Source of the DNA: an uncultured Pelagibacteraceae bacterium
Lineage (GTDB): Bacteria; Pseudomonadota; Alphaproteobacteria; Pelagibacterales; Pelagibacteraceae
DNA length: 64,000 nucleotides
Direction: 5' to 3'
Assembly: GCA_902569285.1 (NCBI GenBank)
Contig: CACFTS010000001.1
Coordinates: forward strand, 1-64,000
A program made the translations under genes and the position numbers. The notes below the pieces were generated by a model. The model searched no databases, was not told where the DNA came from, and was given only the letters and a program-made list of their open reading frames with translations. Position 1 is the stretch's first letter; each line of letters begins with the position of its first letter. Shown here piece by piece: positions 47,013 through 56,978 of the stretch.

Positions 47013-47573
47013 ATGCTTTTATTTGTAGGATTGGGTAACCCAGCACCAAACAGTGAAAATAATAGACATAATGTAGGTTTCAAAATTATAGACTCAATTA
47101 ATAAAGAATTTGGACTTTCAAAACAAAAACCAAAATTTAAAGGTCTATTGACTACTGGAAATGTTGGAGGTCAAAAGGTTTATGCTATTAAACCATTAAC
47201 TTTCATGAATAACTCAGGAATTTGCATTAGAGAATTAATTGAATATTTTAAAATTGATGCTGAAAATGTAATAGTTTTTCACGATGACCTTGATATTGAA
47301 TTTGGAAAAATAAAAGCAAAATTTGGTGGATCAAGTGCAGGTCATAATGGAATATCCTCAATTGATAAATTTATTGGAAAAGATTATTCAAGAGTGAGAA
47401 TTGGAATTGGAAAACCCAAAGGAAATATTGAAGTTGCTGATTATGTATTACAAAATTTTGATGAAGAAGAAACTATTAGTATTGAAAAAATCTCAAAAAA
47501 TATAACCGAATCAATTTCAATACTTGTTGAAAAAAAATTAGATTTATTTTCTAGCACAGTTAATAATAAATAA
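47013..47573 (+). CDS. pth: Peptidyl-tRNA hydrolase
   Basis: Releases peptides from peptidyl-tRNA that falls off the ribosome (186 aa). Diagnostic residues are present: FVGLGNPAPNSENNRHNVGF with Asn and catalytic His, KPLTFMNNSG, VFHDDLDIEFGKIKAKFGGSSAGHNGISSI and the RVRIGIGKP strand. It shares one base with the following ychF (stop/start overlap) and follows rplY by 34 bp, so the three are probably co-transcribed. Confidence 0.97.
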   Translation: MLLFVGLGNPAPNSENNRHNVGFKIIDSINKEFGLSKQKPKFKGLLTTGNVGGQKVYAIKPLTFMNNSGICIRELIEYFKIDAENVIVFHDDLDIEFGKIKAKFGGSSAGHNGISSIDKFIGKDYSRVRIGIGKPKGNIEVADYVLQNFDEEETISIEKISKNITESISILVEKKLDLFSSTVNNK

Positions 47574-48646
47574 TGAGTTTTAAGTGTGGAATAGTAGGAT
47601 TGCCCAATGTTGGTAAATCTACTCTCTTTAATGCTTTAACAAATTCAAGCAAAGCTCAAGCTGCAAATTTCCCTTTTTGTACGATTGATCCAAACGTAGG
47701 TGTTGTCCCTGTGCCAGATTATAGGTTAGAAAATCTAGCAAAAATTTCAAAGTCAAAAAAAATTATTAATACGACTATTTCTTTTGTCGATATTGCAGGT
47801 TTAGTTAAAGGTGCTTCTAAAGGTGAGGGTTTAGGAAATAAATTTTTATCACACATAAGAGAAGTTGAAGCGATTATACATATGATTAGATGTTTCGACT
47901 CAGATGATATTCAAAATGTAAACCCAACCGTAGATCCTATTAGAGATCTTGAGATTATTGAGACGGAAATGATGCTCGCAGATCTAGAGTCTATTCAAAC
48001 AAGATTGGGGAAAAGTAATAAAAAAAATGTAGTTGAAGAACAAATTAAAATCCTTGAAACTGCTTTAGATTGTATCAATAACGATAAAGATATTTCTATT
48101 TTAAAAACACAATTTGATATCAAACAACTTAATCAAAGTGGATTATTATCTATAAAACCCAAGATATTTGTTTGTAACGTAGATGAGCAAAGTGTACAGA
48201 ATGGTAATGATTATACAAAGAGATTCATTGATAAGTTTGGACAAGAGAATACTTTAATTATTTCTGCAGACATAGAAAACCAAATTAATGAATTGGATAT
48301 AAGTGAGAAAAAAAATTATATGGAAATGATTGGTTTAAAAGAAACTGGATTAAATATGTTAATTCAAAAAGGTTATAAAATTCTTGAATTAGATACTTAT
48401 TTTACTTCAGGACCTGAAGAAACTAGAGCTTGGACTATACAAAAAAACTGTACAGCTCCAAAGGCAGCAGGCGAAATTCATACTGATTTTGAAAAAGGAT
48501 TTATTAGAGCTGAAACTATTTCTTATAATGATTTCATTGCTAATGAAGGTTGGGTAAATTCTAAAACAAATGGTAAAATGAGATTGGAAGGAAAAGATTA
48601 TATTGTTAAAGACGGCGATGTATTAAACTTCCGTTTCAACACGTGA
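47573..48646 (+). CDS. ychF: Redox-regulated ATPase YchF (Obg family)
   Basis: P-loop translation-associated NTPase (357 aa). Walker [27 protein letters not shown] (switch I), [20 protein letters not shown] (switch II), an NKxD-equivalent NVDE typical of the ATP-preferring YchF group, and the C-terminal TGS domain with [29 protein letters not shown]. Its last 24 bp overlap the convergent petC, so a conventional terminator between them cannot exist. Confidence 0.97.
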   Translation: MSFKCGIVGLPNVGKSTLFNALTNSSKAQAANFPFCTIDPNVGVVPVPDYRLENLAKISKSKKIINTTISFVDIAGLVKGASKGEGLGNKFLSHIREVEAIIHMIRCFDSDDIQNVNPTVDPIRDLEIIETEMMLADLESIQTRLGKSNKKNVVEEQIKILETALDCINNDKDISILKTQFDIKQLNQSGLLSIKPKIFVCNVDEQSVQNGNDYTKRFIDKFGQENTLIISADIENQINELDISEKKNYMEMIGLKETGLNMLIQKGYKILELDTYFTSGPEETRAWTIQKNCTAPKAAGEIHTDFEKGFIRAETISYNDFIANEGWVNSKTNGKMRLEGKDYIVKDGDVLNFRFNT

Positions 48647-49402
48647 CCAAATCTTTTTCATGCTAAAATAAACTAAAATAGTAAGAATAATTAAATATAC
48701 AATTGCCTTAAAACCCATTTTATGTCTAGACTCTAAGTGAGGTTCTGCAGCCCACATTAAAAATGTTACCACATCCTTTGCCATTTGTTCTTCAGAGGCA
48801 GTAGTTCCATCGGAATATTCTACCAAGCCATCATCTAAGGGTTTTGCCATTCTAATATTATTTCCATACATATATTTATTGTAATACACACCTTCATCTA
48901 ATGTTGTACCACTTGGAGGTGCTTCGTATCCTAAAAGAAGAGAATAAAGATAATCAGCTCCACCACTTCTTGCTTTTGCAAGTACCGACATGTCTGGCGG
49001 ATATGCTCCACCATTAGCTGCTTGAGCTGCTTTTTCATTTTCATAAGGCTTTACAAACTTATCTGATAATTTTGCAGGTCTAGTAAACATATCGCCATCT
49101 TCATTTGGTCCATCGGTAACTTCAAAAGAAGAAGCAATAGCTTTTACTTGTTCAACGGAGAATTCAGGTCCACCTTTTTCACTCAAATTTCTATAACTCA
49201 AGTATTTCATTGAATGACAACCGGCACACACCTCAGAATAAACCTGATATCCTCTTTGTAGTGATCCACGATCAAATTTTCCAAACAAACCTTTAAAGCT
49301 CCAATCTATTTTCAAGAGGTCAGTTTTTTCTGCAGCATTAACTTGATAGCTTCCTATTGATAATAAAAAAATTAAATAAGTTAATGTTATAATTTTCTTC
49401 AT
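48623..49402 (-). CDS. petC: Cytochrome c1 of the bc1 complex
   Basis: Haem-bearing membrane subunit of complex III (259 aa) that passes electrons to soluble or membrane cytochrome c. It has a signal peptide (ending VNAAE). The haem c site CAGCH follows QVYSEVCAGCHSMKYL, the axial Met region reads NNIRMAKPL, and a C-terminal membrane anchor AIVYLIILTILVYFSM precedes a basic tail. It is last in the petABC operon and overlaps convergent ychF by 24 bp. Confidence 0.95.
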   Translation of the reverse strand: MKKIITLTYLIFLLSIGSYQVNAAEKTDLLKIDWSFKGLFGKFDRGSLQRGYQVYSEVCAGCHSMKYLSYRNLSEKGGPEFSVEQVKAIASSFEVTDGPNEDGDMFTRPAKLSDKFVKPYENEKAAQAANGGAYPPDMSVLAKARSGGADYLYSLLLGYEAPPSGTTLDEGVYYNKYMYGNNIRMAKPLDDGLVEYSDGTTASEEQMAKDVVTFLMWAAEPHLESRHKMGFKAIVYLIILTILVYFSMKKIWSRVETEV

Positions 49403-49411
49403 AATGTTAAT

Positions 49412-50665
49412 TTAAATTATTTTTTTTTTAATATTTTCTAGATTTGGAGATCCACCAAGAACTGGTTCTGTGATGCTTAGTGGTACAGGTCTTGTTTTTT
49501 CCTTATATCCTAAAATCGGTAAAATAATTAAAAAATGTATAAAATAATATGCTGTAGCTACTCTAGCTATCAACAAATAAAGTCCTTCAGCTGGCATTGC
49601 GCCCATGTATCCTAAAATTAAAACATCAATAAATAGAATCCAATAAAACTGTTTATATAATGGTCTAAATACTGCGGATCTAATTTTTGAAGTGTCCAGC
49701 CAAGGCAAAATTATTAATACAAAAATTGCTGCAAACATAGCTATAACTCCAAATAATTTATCAGGAACAGATCTTAAAATTGCATAAAAAGGCAATAAGT
49801 ACCATTCTGGAACTATATGAGCCGGAGTTACCATTGGGTTTGCCTCAATATAATTATCTGCATGTCCTAAAATGTTAGGTGAATAAAAAACAAAAAACGC
49901 AAACACAATCATAAACATTAATAAAGCAAAACCATCTTTTATAACAATATATGGATGAAACGGAACTGTATCCTTTGAAGGTTTTTTTATTTCAATTCCA
50001 ATAGGGTTGTTGTTTCCCGGAATATGTAATGCCCAAATATGAAGAGCTACTAGTCCAAAAATTAAAAATGGTAATAAATAGTGTAAAGCATAAAATCTTG
50101 TAAGAGTTGGGTTATCAACTGCAAAGCCTCCCCATAGCCAAGCTACTATACCTTCGCCCACAAAAGGAATTGCACTAAACAAATTTGTAATTACCGTCGC
50201 TCCCCAAAAACTCATCTGCCCCCATGGAAGTACATAACCCATAAAAGCCGTAGCCATCATTAAGAAGTATATAATCATTCCAATAATCCAAATTATCTCT
50301 CTTGGAGACTTATATGATCCATAATACAATGCTCTAAAAATATGAATGTAAACTGCAAGAAAAAACATTGAAGCTCCATTTGCATGAACATACCTAATTA
50401 ACCAACCATAGTTTACATCTCTCATTATGTGTTCAACACTTGCAAAAGCTAAATCTGAATCAGGGATATAATGCATTGCTAAAGTTAAGCCAGTAACTAT
50501 TTGTACAATTAAACAAAAAGTTAATATTCCCCCAAAAGTCCACCAATAATTTAAGTTTTTTGGAGTTGGGTATTCTCTAAGATGATTTGAAAGAGTTAAT
50601 AAAGGTAAACGATCATTGAACCACTTTCCTAACTTTGAACTAGGTTGGTAATCGTGATCACTCAT
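49412..50665 (-). CDS. petB: Cytochrome b of the bc1 complex
   Basis: The membrane core of complex III (417 aa) with quinol oxidation and reduction sites. Eight hydrophobic helices are visible. The haem-ligating histidines appear in [21 protein letters not shown] and [25 protein letters not shown]. The Qo loop has [22 protein letters not shown] and the PEWY motif ([15 protein letters not shown]). It sits between the Rieske and cytochrome c1 genes, 9-10 bp from each. Confidence 0.97.
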   Translation of the reverse strand: MSDHDYQPSSKLGKWFNDRLPLLTLSNHLREYPTPKNLNYWWTFGGILTFCLIVQIVTGLTLAMHYIPDSDLAFASVEHIMRDVNYGWLIRYVHANGASMFFLAVYIHIFRALYYGSYKSPREIIWIIGMIIYFLMMATAFMGYVLPWGQMSFWGATVITNLFSAIPFVGEGIVAWLWGGFAVDNPTLTRFYALHYLLPFLIFGLVALHIWALHIPGNNNPIGIEIKKPSKDTVPFHPYIVIKDGFALLMFMIVFAFFVFYSPNILGHADNYIEANPMVTPAHIVPEWYLLPFYAILRSVPDKLFGVIAMFAAIFVLIILPWLDTSKIRSAVFRPLYKQFYWILFIDVLILGYMGAMPAEGLYLLIARVATAYYFIHFLIILPILGYKEKTRPVPLSITEPVLGGSPNLENIKKKII

Positions 50666-50675
50666 AATTTATTCC

Positions 50676-51188
50676 TTACCCAATTTTAATTGTGTTAGCA
50701 TTTAGAAACTCATATTTTGGAACTTCCATATTTGTTGGTGCAGGACCTTTTCTTATTCTGCCAGATGTATCATAATGTGATCCATGACATGGACAGAACC
50801 ATCCATTGTAATCACCTTTATCATTTAAAGGAACACATCCTAAATGAGTACATATTCCCAACATTACTAACCACTCTGGATTTTTAGCTCGATCCTCATC
50901 TTTTTCTGGATGTTTTAATTCTTCTAATTTAACTTTTCTTGCCTCATCAATTTCAGCTTGAGTTCTTCTCTTTATAAAAACTGGCTTACCTCTCCAAAGA
51001 ACTGTTATAGATTTTCCAGGTTCAACTGAACTTATATCAACTTCGGTACTTGCTAAAGCTTTCACTGAAGCGTCAGGATTCATTTGATCAATCAAAGGCC
51101 AAGTTACAGCTACTACTCCAACGGCTCCTACCGCATATGAGACTGTAAATAAAAATTCTCTTCTTTTAGGTTTTTTATCTGACATCAA
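50676..51188 (-). CDS. petA: Rieske iron-sulfur subunit of the bc1 complex
   Basis: A 170-aa [2Fe-2S] protein. An N-terminal Tat-like/anchor segment has KPKRREFLFTVSYAVGAVGVVAVTWP. The cluster-binding boxes are CTHLGC and CPCHGSH, with intact Cys and His ligands, and the conserved GPAPTNMEVP follows. It is first in the operon petABC, which is transcribed from the 100-bp spacer shared with divergent trmL. Confidence 0.97.
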   Translation of the reverse strand: MMSDKKPKRREFLFTVSYAVGAVGVVAVTWPLIDQMNPDASVKALASTEVDISSVEPGKSITVLWRGKPVFIKRRTQAEIDEARKVKLEELKHPEKDEDRAKNPEWLVMLGICTHLGCVPLNDKGDYNGWFCPCHGSHYDTSGRIRKGPAPTNMEVPKYEFLNANTIKIG

Positions 51189-51288
51189 TAAATTTATTAT
51201 ATTTTTAATCCTAATTAAGCTATTTAATATATGATCTCATATAGTAAAATAATATTTTTTCTACAGAAAGAATGACACACACAACCTT
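51189..51288. promoter_or_regulatory. Divergent spacer petA / trmL
   Basis: A 100-bp AT-rich spacer between divergent petA and trmL, the only place for the bc1 operon promoter. It contains TATA-rich stretches but no pair of elements I can assign firmly. It is a natural place to look for binding of the OmpR/PetR-like regulator encoded at 40422. Confidence 0.35.
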
Positions 51289-51747
51289 ATGAACAAAGAG
51301 CTTAAAATCGCATTATTTGAACCAGATATACCTCAAAATACAGCAGCAATAATTAGAACTTGTGCTTGTCTAGGTGCAAAATTAGAAATTATAGAACCAT
51401 GTGGTTTTTTATTAAGTGACAAGAGATTTAAAAGAGTCGTAATGGATTATATGGATGAAAAAGAAATTAAATTATATCAAAGCTCAGATCATTTTTTTAA
51501 ATCTAAAAAGAATCAAAGAATTATATTGATGACAACTAAAGCATCTGAATCTTACACAAATTTTAAATTTGATAAAAATGATACAATTTTATTTGGAAGA
51601 GAAAGTGCAGGAGTTCCCAAGGGGATACACAAATTAATTAAAAATAGACTAAAGATACCAATGAAAAATAATAAACGTTCACTTAATATTGCATCTTCTG
51701 TAGCAATTATATTGGCCGAATGTTTAAAACAAACTAAATTAAACTAG
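51289..51747 (+). CDS. trmL: tRNA (cytidine/uridine-34-2'-O)-methyltransferase TrmL
   Basis: SPOUT-class methyltransferase (152 aa) modifying the wobble ribose of tRNA-Leu isoacceptors. Motifs: ALFEPDIPQNTAAIIRTCACLGAKLEIIEPCGF, FGRESAGVPKGIH and MKNNKRSLNIASSVAIILAE, which form the knotted SAM site. It is separated from hemF by 1 bp. The length matches TrmL and is shorter than TrmH enzymes. Confidence 0.93.
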   Translation: MNKELKIALFEPDIPQNTAAIIRTCACLGAKLEIIEPCGFLLSDKRFKRVVMDYMDEKEIKLYQSSDHFFKSKKNQRIILMTTKASESYTNFKFDKNDTILFGRESAGVPKGIHKLIKNRLKIPMKNNKRSLNIASSVAIILAECLKQTKLN

Positions 51748-51748
51748 T

Positions 51749-52576
51749 ATGAATTTAGAAATTAAAAAAAATTTAGCTAGTAATTGGTTCAAAACACTTC
51801 AAGAAGCTTTGTGTGAAGATATAAATAAACTTGAAAAAAATAAGATTCAATTTAAATCAACTACTTGGAAAAGAAATACCAAGAAAGATGAGGGTGGAGG
51901 CGAACATAGAATTTTACAAAATGGAAAGGTTTTTGAAAAAGTTGGTGTAAACTTTTCAAAAGTTTACGGTAAATTTCCAAAACAATTTCAAAAAAATATA
52001 CTAGGCGCTCATAAAGATCCAAGATTTTGGGCATCAGGAGTTTCTGTTGTCATGCATATGAAAAATCCATTAATCCCTGCTATGCATTTTAATACGAGGT
52101 ATATTTGTACTACACAAGATTGGTTTGGTGGAGGAATGGATATAACTCCATCAAAAATAGATTTAAATGAGAAGCAGGAATTTCATAAAGCTTTAAAGAA
52201 TATGTGTAATCGTCATAACAAAAAATACTATACAAAATATAAAAAATGGTGTGATGAATATTTTTATTTACCTCACAGAAAAGAACCTAGAGGTATTGGA
52301 GGGATTTTCTTTGATTACAAAAAAAATAATTTTGAAAAAGATTTTAAATTTGTAAGAGATGTTGGAATTACTTTTGAACTAATTTTTCAAAAAATTATTA
52401 GAAATAAAATGAAAAAAAAATGGACTGCTAGAGATAAAGAAATGCAATATATTAAAAGAGGAAGATATGCTGAATTTAACTTATTATATGATAGAGGTAC
52501 AAAATTTGGATTACAAACGGGTGGAAATATTGAAGGAATACTGATGTCCTTACCTCCCTTGGCTAAATGGAAATAA
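51749..52576 (+). CDS. hemF: Oxygen-dependent coproporphyrinogen III oxidase
   Basis: Converts coproporphyrinogen III to protoporphyrinogen IX using O2 (275 aa). Conserved stretches: [68 protein letters not shown], and [37 protein letters not shown] near the end. It is the aerobic type, in line with an aerobic marine lifestyle. It lies between trmL and greA, with 1-bp gaps. Confidence 0.97.
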   Translation: MNLEIKKNLASNWFKTLQEALCEDINKLEKNKIQFKSTTWKRNTKKDEGGGEHRILQNGKVFEKVGVNFSKVYGKFPKQFQKNILGAHKDPRFWASGVSVVMHMKNPLIPAMHFNTRYICTTQDWFGGGMDITPSKIDLNEKQEFHKALKNMCNRHNKKYYTKYKKWCDEYFYLPHRKEPRGIGGIFFDYKKNNFEKDFKFVRDVGITFELIFQKIIRNKMKKKWTARDKEMQYIKRGRYAEFNLLYDRGTKFGLQTGGNIEGILMSLPPLAKWK

Positions 52577-52577
52577 T

Positions 52578-53054
52578 ATGGATAAAGAACCAATTACTTT
52601 AAATGGATTAAACAAACTAAAAGAAGAATTAATTTTTTTAAAAGAAAAAAAAAGACCCGAGATAATAGCTGCCATAGCAGAAGCAAGATCACATGGTGAT
52701 CTTAAAGAAAATGCCGAATACCATGCTGCAAAAGAAGAACAATCTCATAATGAAGGTAGAATAACAGAAATAAATGACATCATTGCTAGAGCTAATGTAA
52801 TTGATGTCACAAAATTAAATAATGATGGTAAAGTAATTTTTGGTTCAACTGTTTTTTTGGAAAATTTAGATAATGGTGAAAAAATTAATTATAAAATTGT
52901 AGGTAAAGACGAAGCAGATCTAAAGCAAAAATTAATTTATTTTCAATCTCCTATTGGCAGAGGTTTAATTGGAAAAAATAAAAATGATTTGGTTGAAATA
53001 AATACTCCAGCAGGAGTAAAAAACTTTGAAATTAAGGATGTTAAATATATTTAA
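52578..53054 (+). CDS. greA: Transcription elongation factor GreA
   Basis: A 158-aa factor that rescues backtracked RNA polymerase by stimulating transcript cleavage. The N-terminal coiled coil has [39 protein letters not shown], including the two acidic tip residues (Asp, Glu) in GDLKENAEY. The C-terminal FKBP-like domain has [22 protein letters not shown] and [10 protein letters not shown]. Its stop codon shares TTAA with the convergent cca gene. Confidence 0.97.
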   Translation: MDKEPITLNGLNKLKEELIFLKEKKRPEIIAAIAEARSHGDLKENAEYHAAKEEQSHNEGRITEINDIIARANVIDVTKLNNDGKVIFGSTVFLENLDNGEKINYKIVGKDEADLKQKLIYFQSPIGRGLIGKNKNDLVEINTPAGVKNFEIKDVKYI

Positions 53055-54325
53055 TTGTTAATGATATTTTCAACTTGTTGATCAGAAATTTGAAAATTAT
53101 TTTTTACCCATTCCTCTTCAATCATTTTCAATTTTGCACCTAATTGCTTACCCTCTGAGATTTTATATTTTGTCATTAACATATCTGCACCTATTGGCAT
53201 TGTCGGTATTAATTTATTTTCATATATTTCGATTAATTCTTTAAAAGTGTTTTCAAATTTTTTTGATTTGATTAGCATAAAATTTAAAATATCAATCACA
53301 GCTTGCTTTCCTTCATAGTAAAAAACTTTGTTCATTTTGTTTTCTGTAAGTGTTTTTGATTGTGTTTTTTCTTTATAGAAATTATCAATAATTTTAATCC
53401 TTTTTTGATCTTTTTTTGAAATATTAAACTTATATAAAAAATAATCAGTATTATCGGTTTCATCGATAATCATTAAAGACAATAAGAAAATAAAGTCAAC
53501 TCCTTCAAACATTTTTTTTTTAGTTGAGTTTAATTTAGAAAAAATATTTATGTTTTTTAATTCAGGAAAAATTATCTGAATTAACTCTAAGCTTATTTTA
53601 TCCTTAGCTAATTTTTCTAATGTATTTAATTGAGTTATTTTTTTTAATTCATCTAATAATCTATCTTTTGATAATTTTGAAACTCCACCAATATTCATTT
53701 TTAATTTTCTAATTACTTCTAAACTGTGAGGGTTTTTTGAATAATTAACAAAAAACCTTAAATATCTTAATATTCTTAAATAATCTTCTTTAATTCTTTT
53801 GTTTGTATCTCCAATGAAATTAACTAAACCATTTTCTAAATCTTTTTTACCATCATATGGATCAAACAAATTTCCATCACCATCTGAATAAATTGAATTA
53901 ATTGTAAAATCTCTTCGTGAAGCATCTTCTTTCCAATTTTTAGAGAATTGCACCTTTGCATGTCTTCCATCAGTAGAAATATCTTCTCTTAAAGTGGTAA
54001 TTTCAAATTTATATTTTTCTATTACGGCAGTAATAGTTCCATGGTTGACGCCAGTCTCGTAGTATTTTATGTTATTTTTTCCGAGTGCCTCACAAACTTG
54101 ATTTGGTTCTAAATTTGTTGCTAAATCAATATCATCAACTTTTTCTTTATTAATTATTTTTCGAATACAGCCACCAACATATCTAATTTCACTTTCTGAT
54201 GAAAAAGAATTAATTGCTTTAAAAATTTTATGTGTAGGTGTTTTTTTAGTAAGATCCTTAATATTTTGACTTATATAGTCTAAGTTATTTGATCTAAAAA
54301 AAATTGTATCTAAAAAGCTTTTCAT
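53051..54325 (-). CDS. cca: CCA-adding / poly(A) polymerase-type tRNA nucleotidyltransferase
   Basis: A 424-aa class II nucleotidyltransferase. The catalytic head has [26 protein letters not shown] (with the paired Asp), [19 protein letters not shown], the basic [10 protein letters not shown] and [19 protein letters not shown]. The RNA-binding neck follows with [16 protein letters not shown]. It probably adds or repairs the 3' CCA of tRNAs, although the neighbouring tRNA-Gln already encodes its CCA. It lies 3 bp downstream of that tRNA on the same strand, a functional match that may be coincidence. Confidence 0.92.
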   Translation of the reverse strand: MKSFLDTIFFRSNNLDYISQNIKDLTKKTPTHKIFKAINSFSSESEIRYVGGCIRKIINKEKVDDIDLATNLEPNQVCEALGKNNIKYYETGVNHGTITAVIEKYKFEITTLREDISTDGRHAKVQFSKNWKEDASRRDFTINSIYSDGDGNLFDPYDGKKDLENGLVNFIGDTNKRIKEDYLRILRYLRFFVNYSKNPHSLEVIRKLKMNIGGVSKLSKDRLLDELKKITQLNTLEKLAKDKISLELIQIIFPELKNINIFSKLNSTKKKMFEGVDFIFLLSLMIIDETDNTDYFLYKFNISKKDQKRIKIIDNFYKEKTQSKTLTENKMNKVFYYEGKQAVIDILNFMLIKSKKFENTFKELIEIYENKLIPTMPIGADMLMTKYKISEGKQLGAKLKMIEEEWVKNNFQISDQQVENIINN

Positions 54326-54328
54326 AGT

Positions 54329-54402
54329 TGGCTGGGGCGCTAGGATTCGAACCTAGGATGCAGGTACCAAAAACCCGTGCCTTACCGCTTGGCTACGCCC
54401 CA
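54329..54402 (-). tRNA. tRNA-Gln (anticodon TTG)
   Basis: The minus strand from 54402 to 54329 reads TGGGGCGTAGCC..., folding as a cloverleaf of 74 nt including encoded CCA. The acceptor stem TGGGGCG pairs with CGCCCCA. The D-arm is GCC AAGCGGTAA GGC, the anticodon stem-loop CGGGT TTTTGGT ACCTG has anticodon TTG, and the T-arm loop is TTCGAAT. The discriminator base is G. The U-A first pair and G73 agree with bacterial glutamine tRNA identity. It lies 3 bp upstream of cca and 33 bp downstream of ispE on the same strand. Confidence 0.97.
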
Positions 54403-54435
54403 ATAATAAGTTCGTATAACATAAAAAAGTAAAAT

Positions 54436-55281
54436 TTATATAGTTTTTGAAGCTATACACCAGTAATTTTTATATTTTCTATTAAATTTTTTTTTTGCAC
54501 GTTCACATCTTTCTTTTGATTGAAAATATGCAATTAAAGCAGATCCTGACCCTGTCATTCTTACGAAAACTGGTTTTAATGAATTTTCCAAATATAATTT
54601 AATTTTTTTTAATTTAGGATATTTAGAAAGCACAATTAACTCTAAACTGTTATTCATTTTCCTTAAATAATCAAAATTAAACATATTTTTATTTGGTCTA
54701 TTTAACTTTGGTTTCTCAAATTTTCTTACTTTTGAATATATATCTTTAGTAGAGCAACCAAAATTAGGTTTTACAATTAGAGTATAAATTTTTTTAAAAT
54801 TAGTGAAACGTTTTATCTCATTTCTTGAAGTCAAAATAGAGTTTGTAGAATTTAATCCCAAAATTACATCTGAACCAATTAATTTTGAAATTTCGGTGAT
54901 TTCTTTTTTTTTAATCTTGATTATTTTTTTTTTTATAAAATATCTCAAAATATTTGCAGCATTCATAGAACCACCACCTAAACCTGCTTTATTTGGAATT
55001 TGTTTATTTATTTTTATTTGAAATTTTCTATTTTTTAACAATTTTCTTTTTTCTAATATTTCTAATAATTTAGAAACAGTATTCTTCTTACTTATATTTT
55101 TAGAAAATTTTCCAATGAATGAAATATTATGTTTATTGGATTTTGATCTTTTAATCGATATAACATCGTACAAATCAACAAAAGCTATGATGCTCTCAAT
55201 TCTGTGCAAAGAAGAGGTTTTGCCGGTGATATTTAAAGCTAAATTCAACTTAGCATATGATTTGATTTTAATGTATGACAT
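54436..55281 (-). CDS. ispE: 4-diphosphocytidyl-2-C-methyl-D-erythritol kinase
   Basis: GHMP kinase of the MEP isoprenoid pathway (281 aa). The N-terminus has IKSYAKLNLALNITGK with the catalytic Lys. The GHMP glycine-rich loop is IPNKAGLGGGSMNAANIL, the Asp region IGSDVILGLN, and the third GHMP motif is VRMTGSGSALIAYF. The coding sequence holds an 11-base A/T run in a Lys-rich helix. It directly follows the TPR-protein gene on the same strand, with no gap. Confidence 0.93.
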   Translation of the reverse strand: MSYIKIKSYAKLNLALNITGKTSSLHRIESIIAFVDLYDVISIKRSKSNKHNISFIGKFSKNISKKNTVSKLLEILEKRKLLKNRKFQIKINKQIPNKAGLGGGSMNAANILRYFIKKKIIKIKKKEITEISKLIGSDVILGLNSTNSILTSRNEIKRFTNFKKIYTLIVKPNFGCSTKDIYSKVRKFEKPKLNRPNKNMFNFDYLRKMNNSLELIVLSKYPKLKKIKLYLENSLKPVFVRMTGSGSALIAYFQSKERCERAKKKFNRKYKNYWCIASKTI

Positions 55282-56967
55282 TTAAGAATTTTTAAGACCT
55301 TTAATCATCTTAATATTAATTTTTTCAATCATGTCTTTCTCAGCATCATCCATTTTAAGTACATTAGCCCAAAAATATCGAGCTTGAATTTTTCGGTCTA
55401 GCTTCCATAAAATATCTCCATAATGATCGTTAACTATAGGATCATCTGGCATCAGTTCTACTGCTCTTTTAAGAAATTTTTCAGCTTTTAAATAATCATC
55501 TATTAAATAATAAGCCCAACCAATTGAATCAATAATATAAGGATCATTATTTTTAGATGCATAAGCTATTTCAAGCATCTCAATCGCTTCATTAATTTTA
55601 TAATCTCTTTCAAGCCATGAATAAGCAAGATAATTTAAAATATAAGCATCATCTGGACTAATCTTCAAAGCATGAAGTAAATCTTTATCTGCTTCTTCAT
55701 AATTTTTTAATCTTTCATAACTCCCTCCTCTTCGATAAAGAATATCAGATTTGACATCTGAACTATCATCTAGATTACTTATTATTTTTGTATAATACTT
55801 TATTGCTTCTTTATAATCTTCTGACTTTTTATAAAAATTAGCAATATCAAATAATATTTTATGATTTGGCTCGTCTATCTTCCTAAAATTTGAGGTAATA
55901 TAACTAAGAGATTCTTTGTCATTTCTCTGTTTTGCTATTATTTGTGCTTCTTTTTTTAATCGATACCAAAAATAAAAATTTTCTTCCTTTTTAAATTTTT
56001 TTAATATTTTTTTTGCTTTTTCATAATCTTTATTTAAAAAATAATTTTCAGCTACTAAAGATAGATTAAATTTAAATTTTGGATTTAAAAAATTTGAGAG
56101 ATTAAGATAAAAATTTGATTTTTCAAAATTATCTTCTGAAGAATATAAATTAGATATTAAAAATAAAAACTCACTAATTAAATCATTATGGTTTTTACAT
56201 GAAAAAACTTCATTTAATTTTTGTGCATTTTCATTTTCAATCCAGCTTTTTCCCTGGGACAATAACAATGTTGTATTTATAAACTCAATCTCCTGGGTTA
56301 TATTTTTTGCCTCTTCTAATCTATCGTTTTCAATTAAATAACTTAAATAAAAATAAATATATCTAGTAAAATCTGACTCGTTATTGTTAATTAAATTAGA
56401 AAAATATTCATCAGTTTTTGGATCTTCCAAATAACATCTTTGAAATGTATCTGATATAATTGATAATTTGCCAAGATTTTTTTTATCATTTAAAAATTTT
56501 TTTTCTTTAAATACATAAATATATTGTCTTAAACTTTCTAAGATTGCTAAATCAAATCTATCTTGTTGTGCAAACTCATTGGCTTTTAATAAATAATTAT
56601 ATGCTTGATCTAAATTATCTTTCTTTAAGTTATCTATTAATAGCAATAAATAAGCATCAAAAAAACTAGTGTTATTTTTGTCTTTGTTTTGTTTAATTAC
56701 ATTAATGGCTTGTGATACTTTGTTTTCTAAAACTAATGAAAAAACATATCTTTTTAAATAAGGATCATGAGTATCAATTAATATTTTAGTTGAATTAAAA
56801 AAATCTAAAGCTGCTGAATTGTCTTTATTCCCAAAAGCGACTATACCAGAAAAGTATTTTGATAAATTTCTAGAATCAAAATCCTCAAAACTATTACTTT
56901 TAGAATACAAAGGGGTCTGGTAGAATAACAATAAAATTAAAACAAATTTTATTTTTTTAAAAAACAT
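55282..56967 (-). CDS. Exported tetratricopeptide repeat protein
   Basis: A 561-aa protein with an N-terminal signal or anchor (FVLILLLFYQTPLYS) and TPR repeats through its length. The clearest are in the C-terminal half, including YYTKIISNLDDSSDVKSDILYRRGGSYERLKNYEEADKD and DSIGWAYYLIDDYLKAEKFLKRAVELMPDDP. It resembles large TPR proteins of alphaproteobacteria located next to ispE, probably periplasmic scaffolds, function unknown. It ends 1 bp before ispE and starts 11 bp from a divergent gene. Confidence 0.85.
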   Translation of the reverse strand: MFFKKIKFVLILLLFYQTPLYSKSNSFEDFDSRNLSKYFSGIVAFGNKDNSAALDFFNSTKILIDTHDPYLKRYVFSLVLENKVSQAINVIKQNKDKNNTSFFDAYLLLLIDNLKKDNLDQAYNYLLKANEFAQQDRFDLAILESLRQYIYVFKEKKFLNDKKNLGKLSIISDTFQRCYLEDPKTDEYFSNLINNNESDFTRYIYFYLSYLIENDRLEEAKNITQEIEFINTTLLLSQGKSWIENENAQKLNEVFSCKNHNDLISEFLFLISNLYSSEDNFEKSNFYLNLSNFLNPKFKFNLSLVAENYFLNKDYEKAKKILKKFKKEENFYFWYRLKKEAQIIAKQRNDKESLSYITSNFRKIDEPNHKILFDIANFYKKSEDYKEAIKYYTKIISNLDDSSDVKSDILYRRGGSYERLKNYEEADKDLLHALKISPDDAYILNYLAYSWLERDYKINEAIEMLEIAYASKNNDPYIIDSIGWAYYLIDDYLKAEKFLKRAVELMPDDPIVNDHYGDILWKLDRKIQARYFWANVLKMDDAEKDMIEKINIKMIKGLKNS

Positions 56968-56978
56968 AATTACACTTT

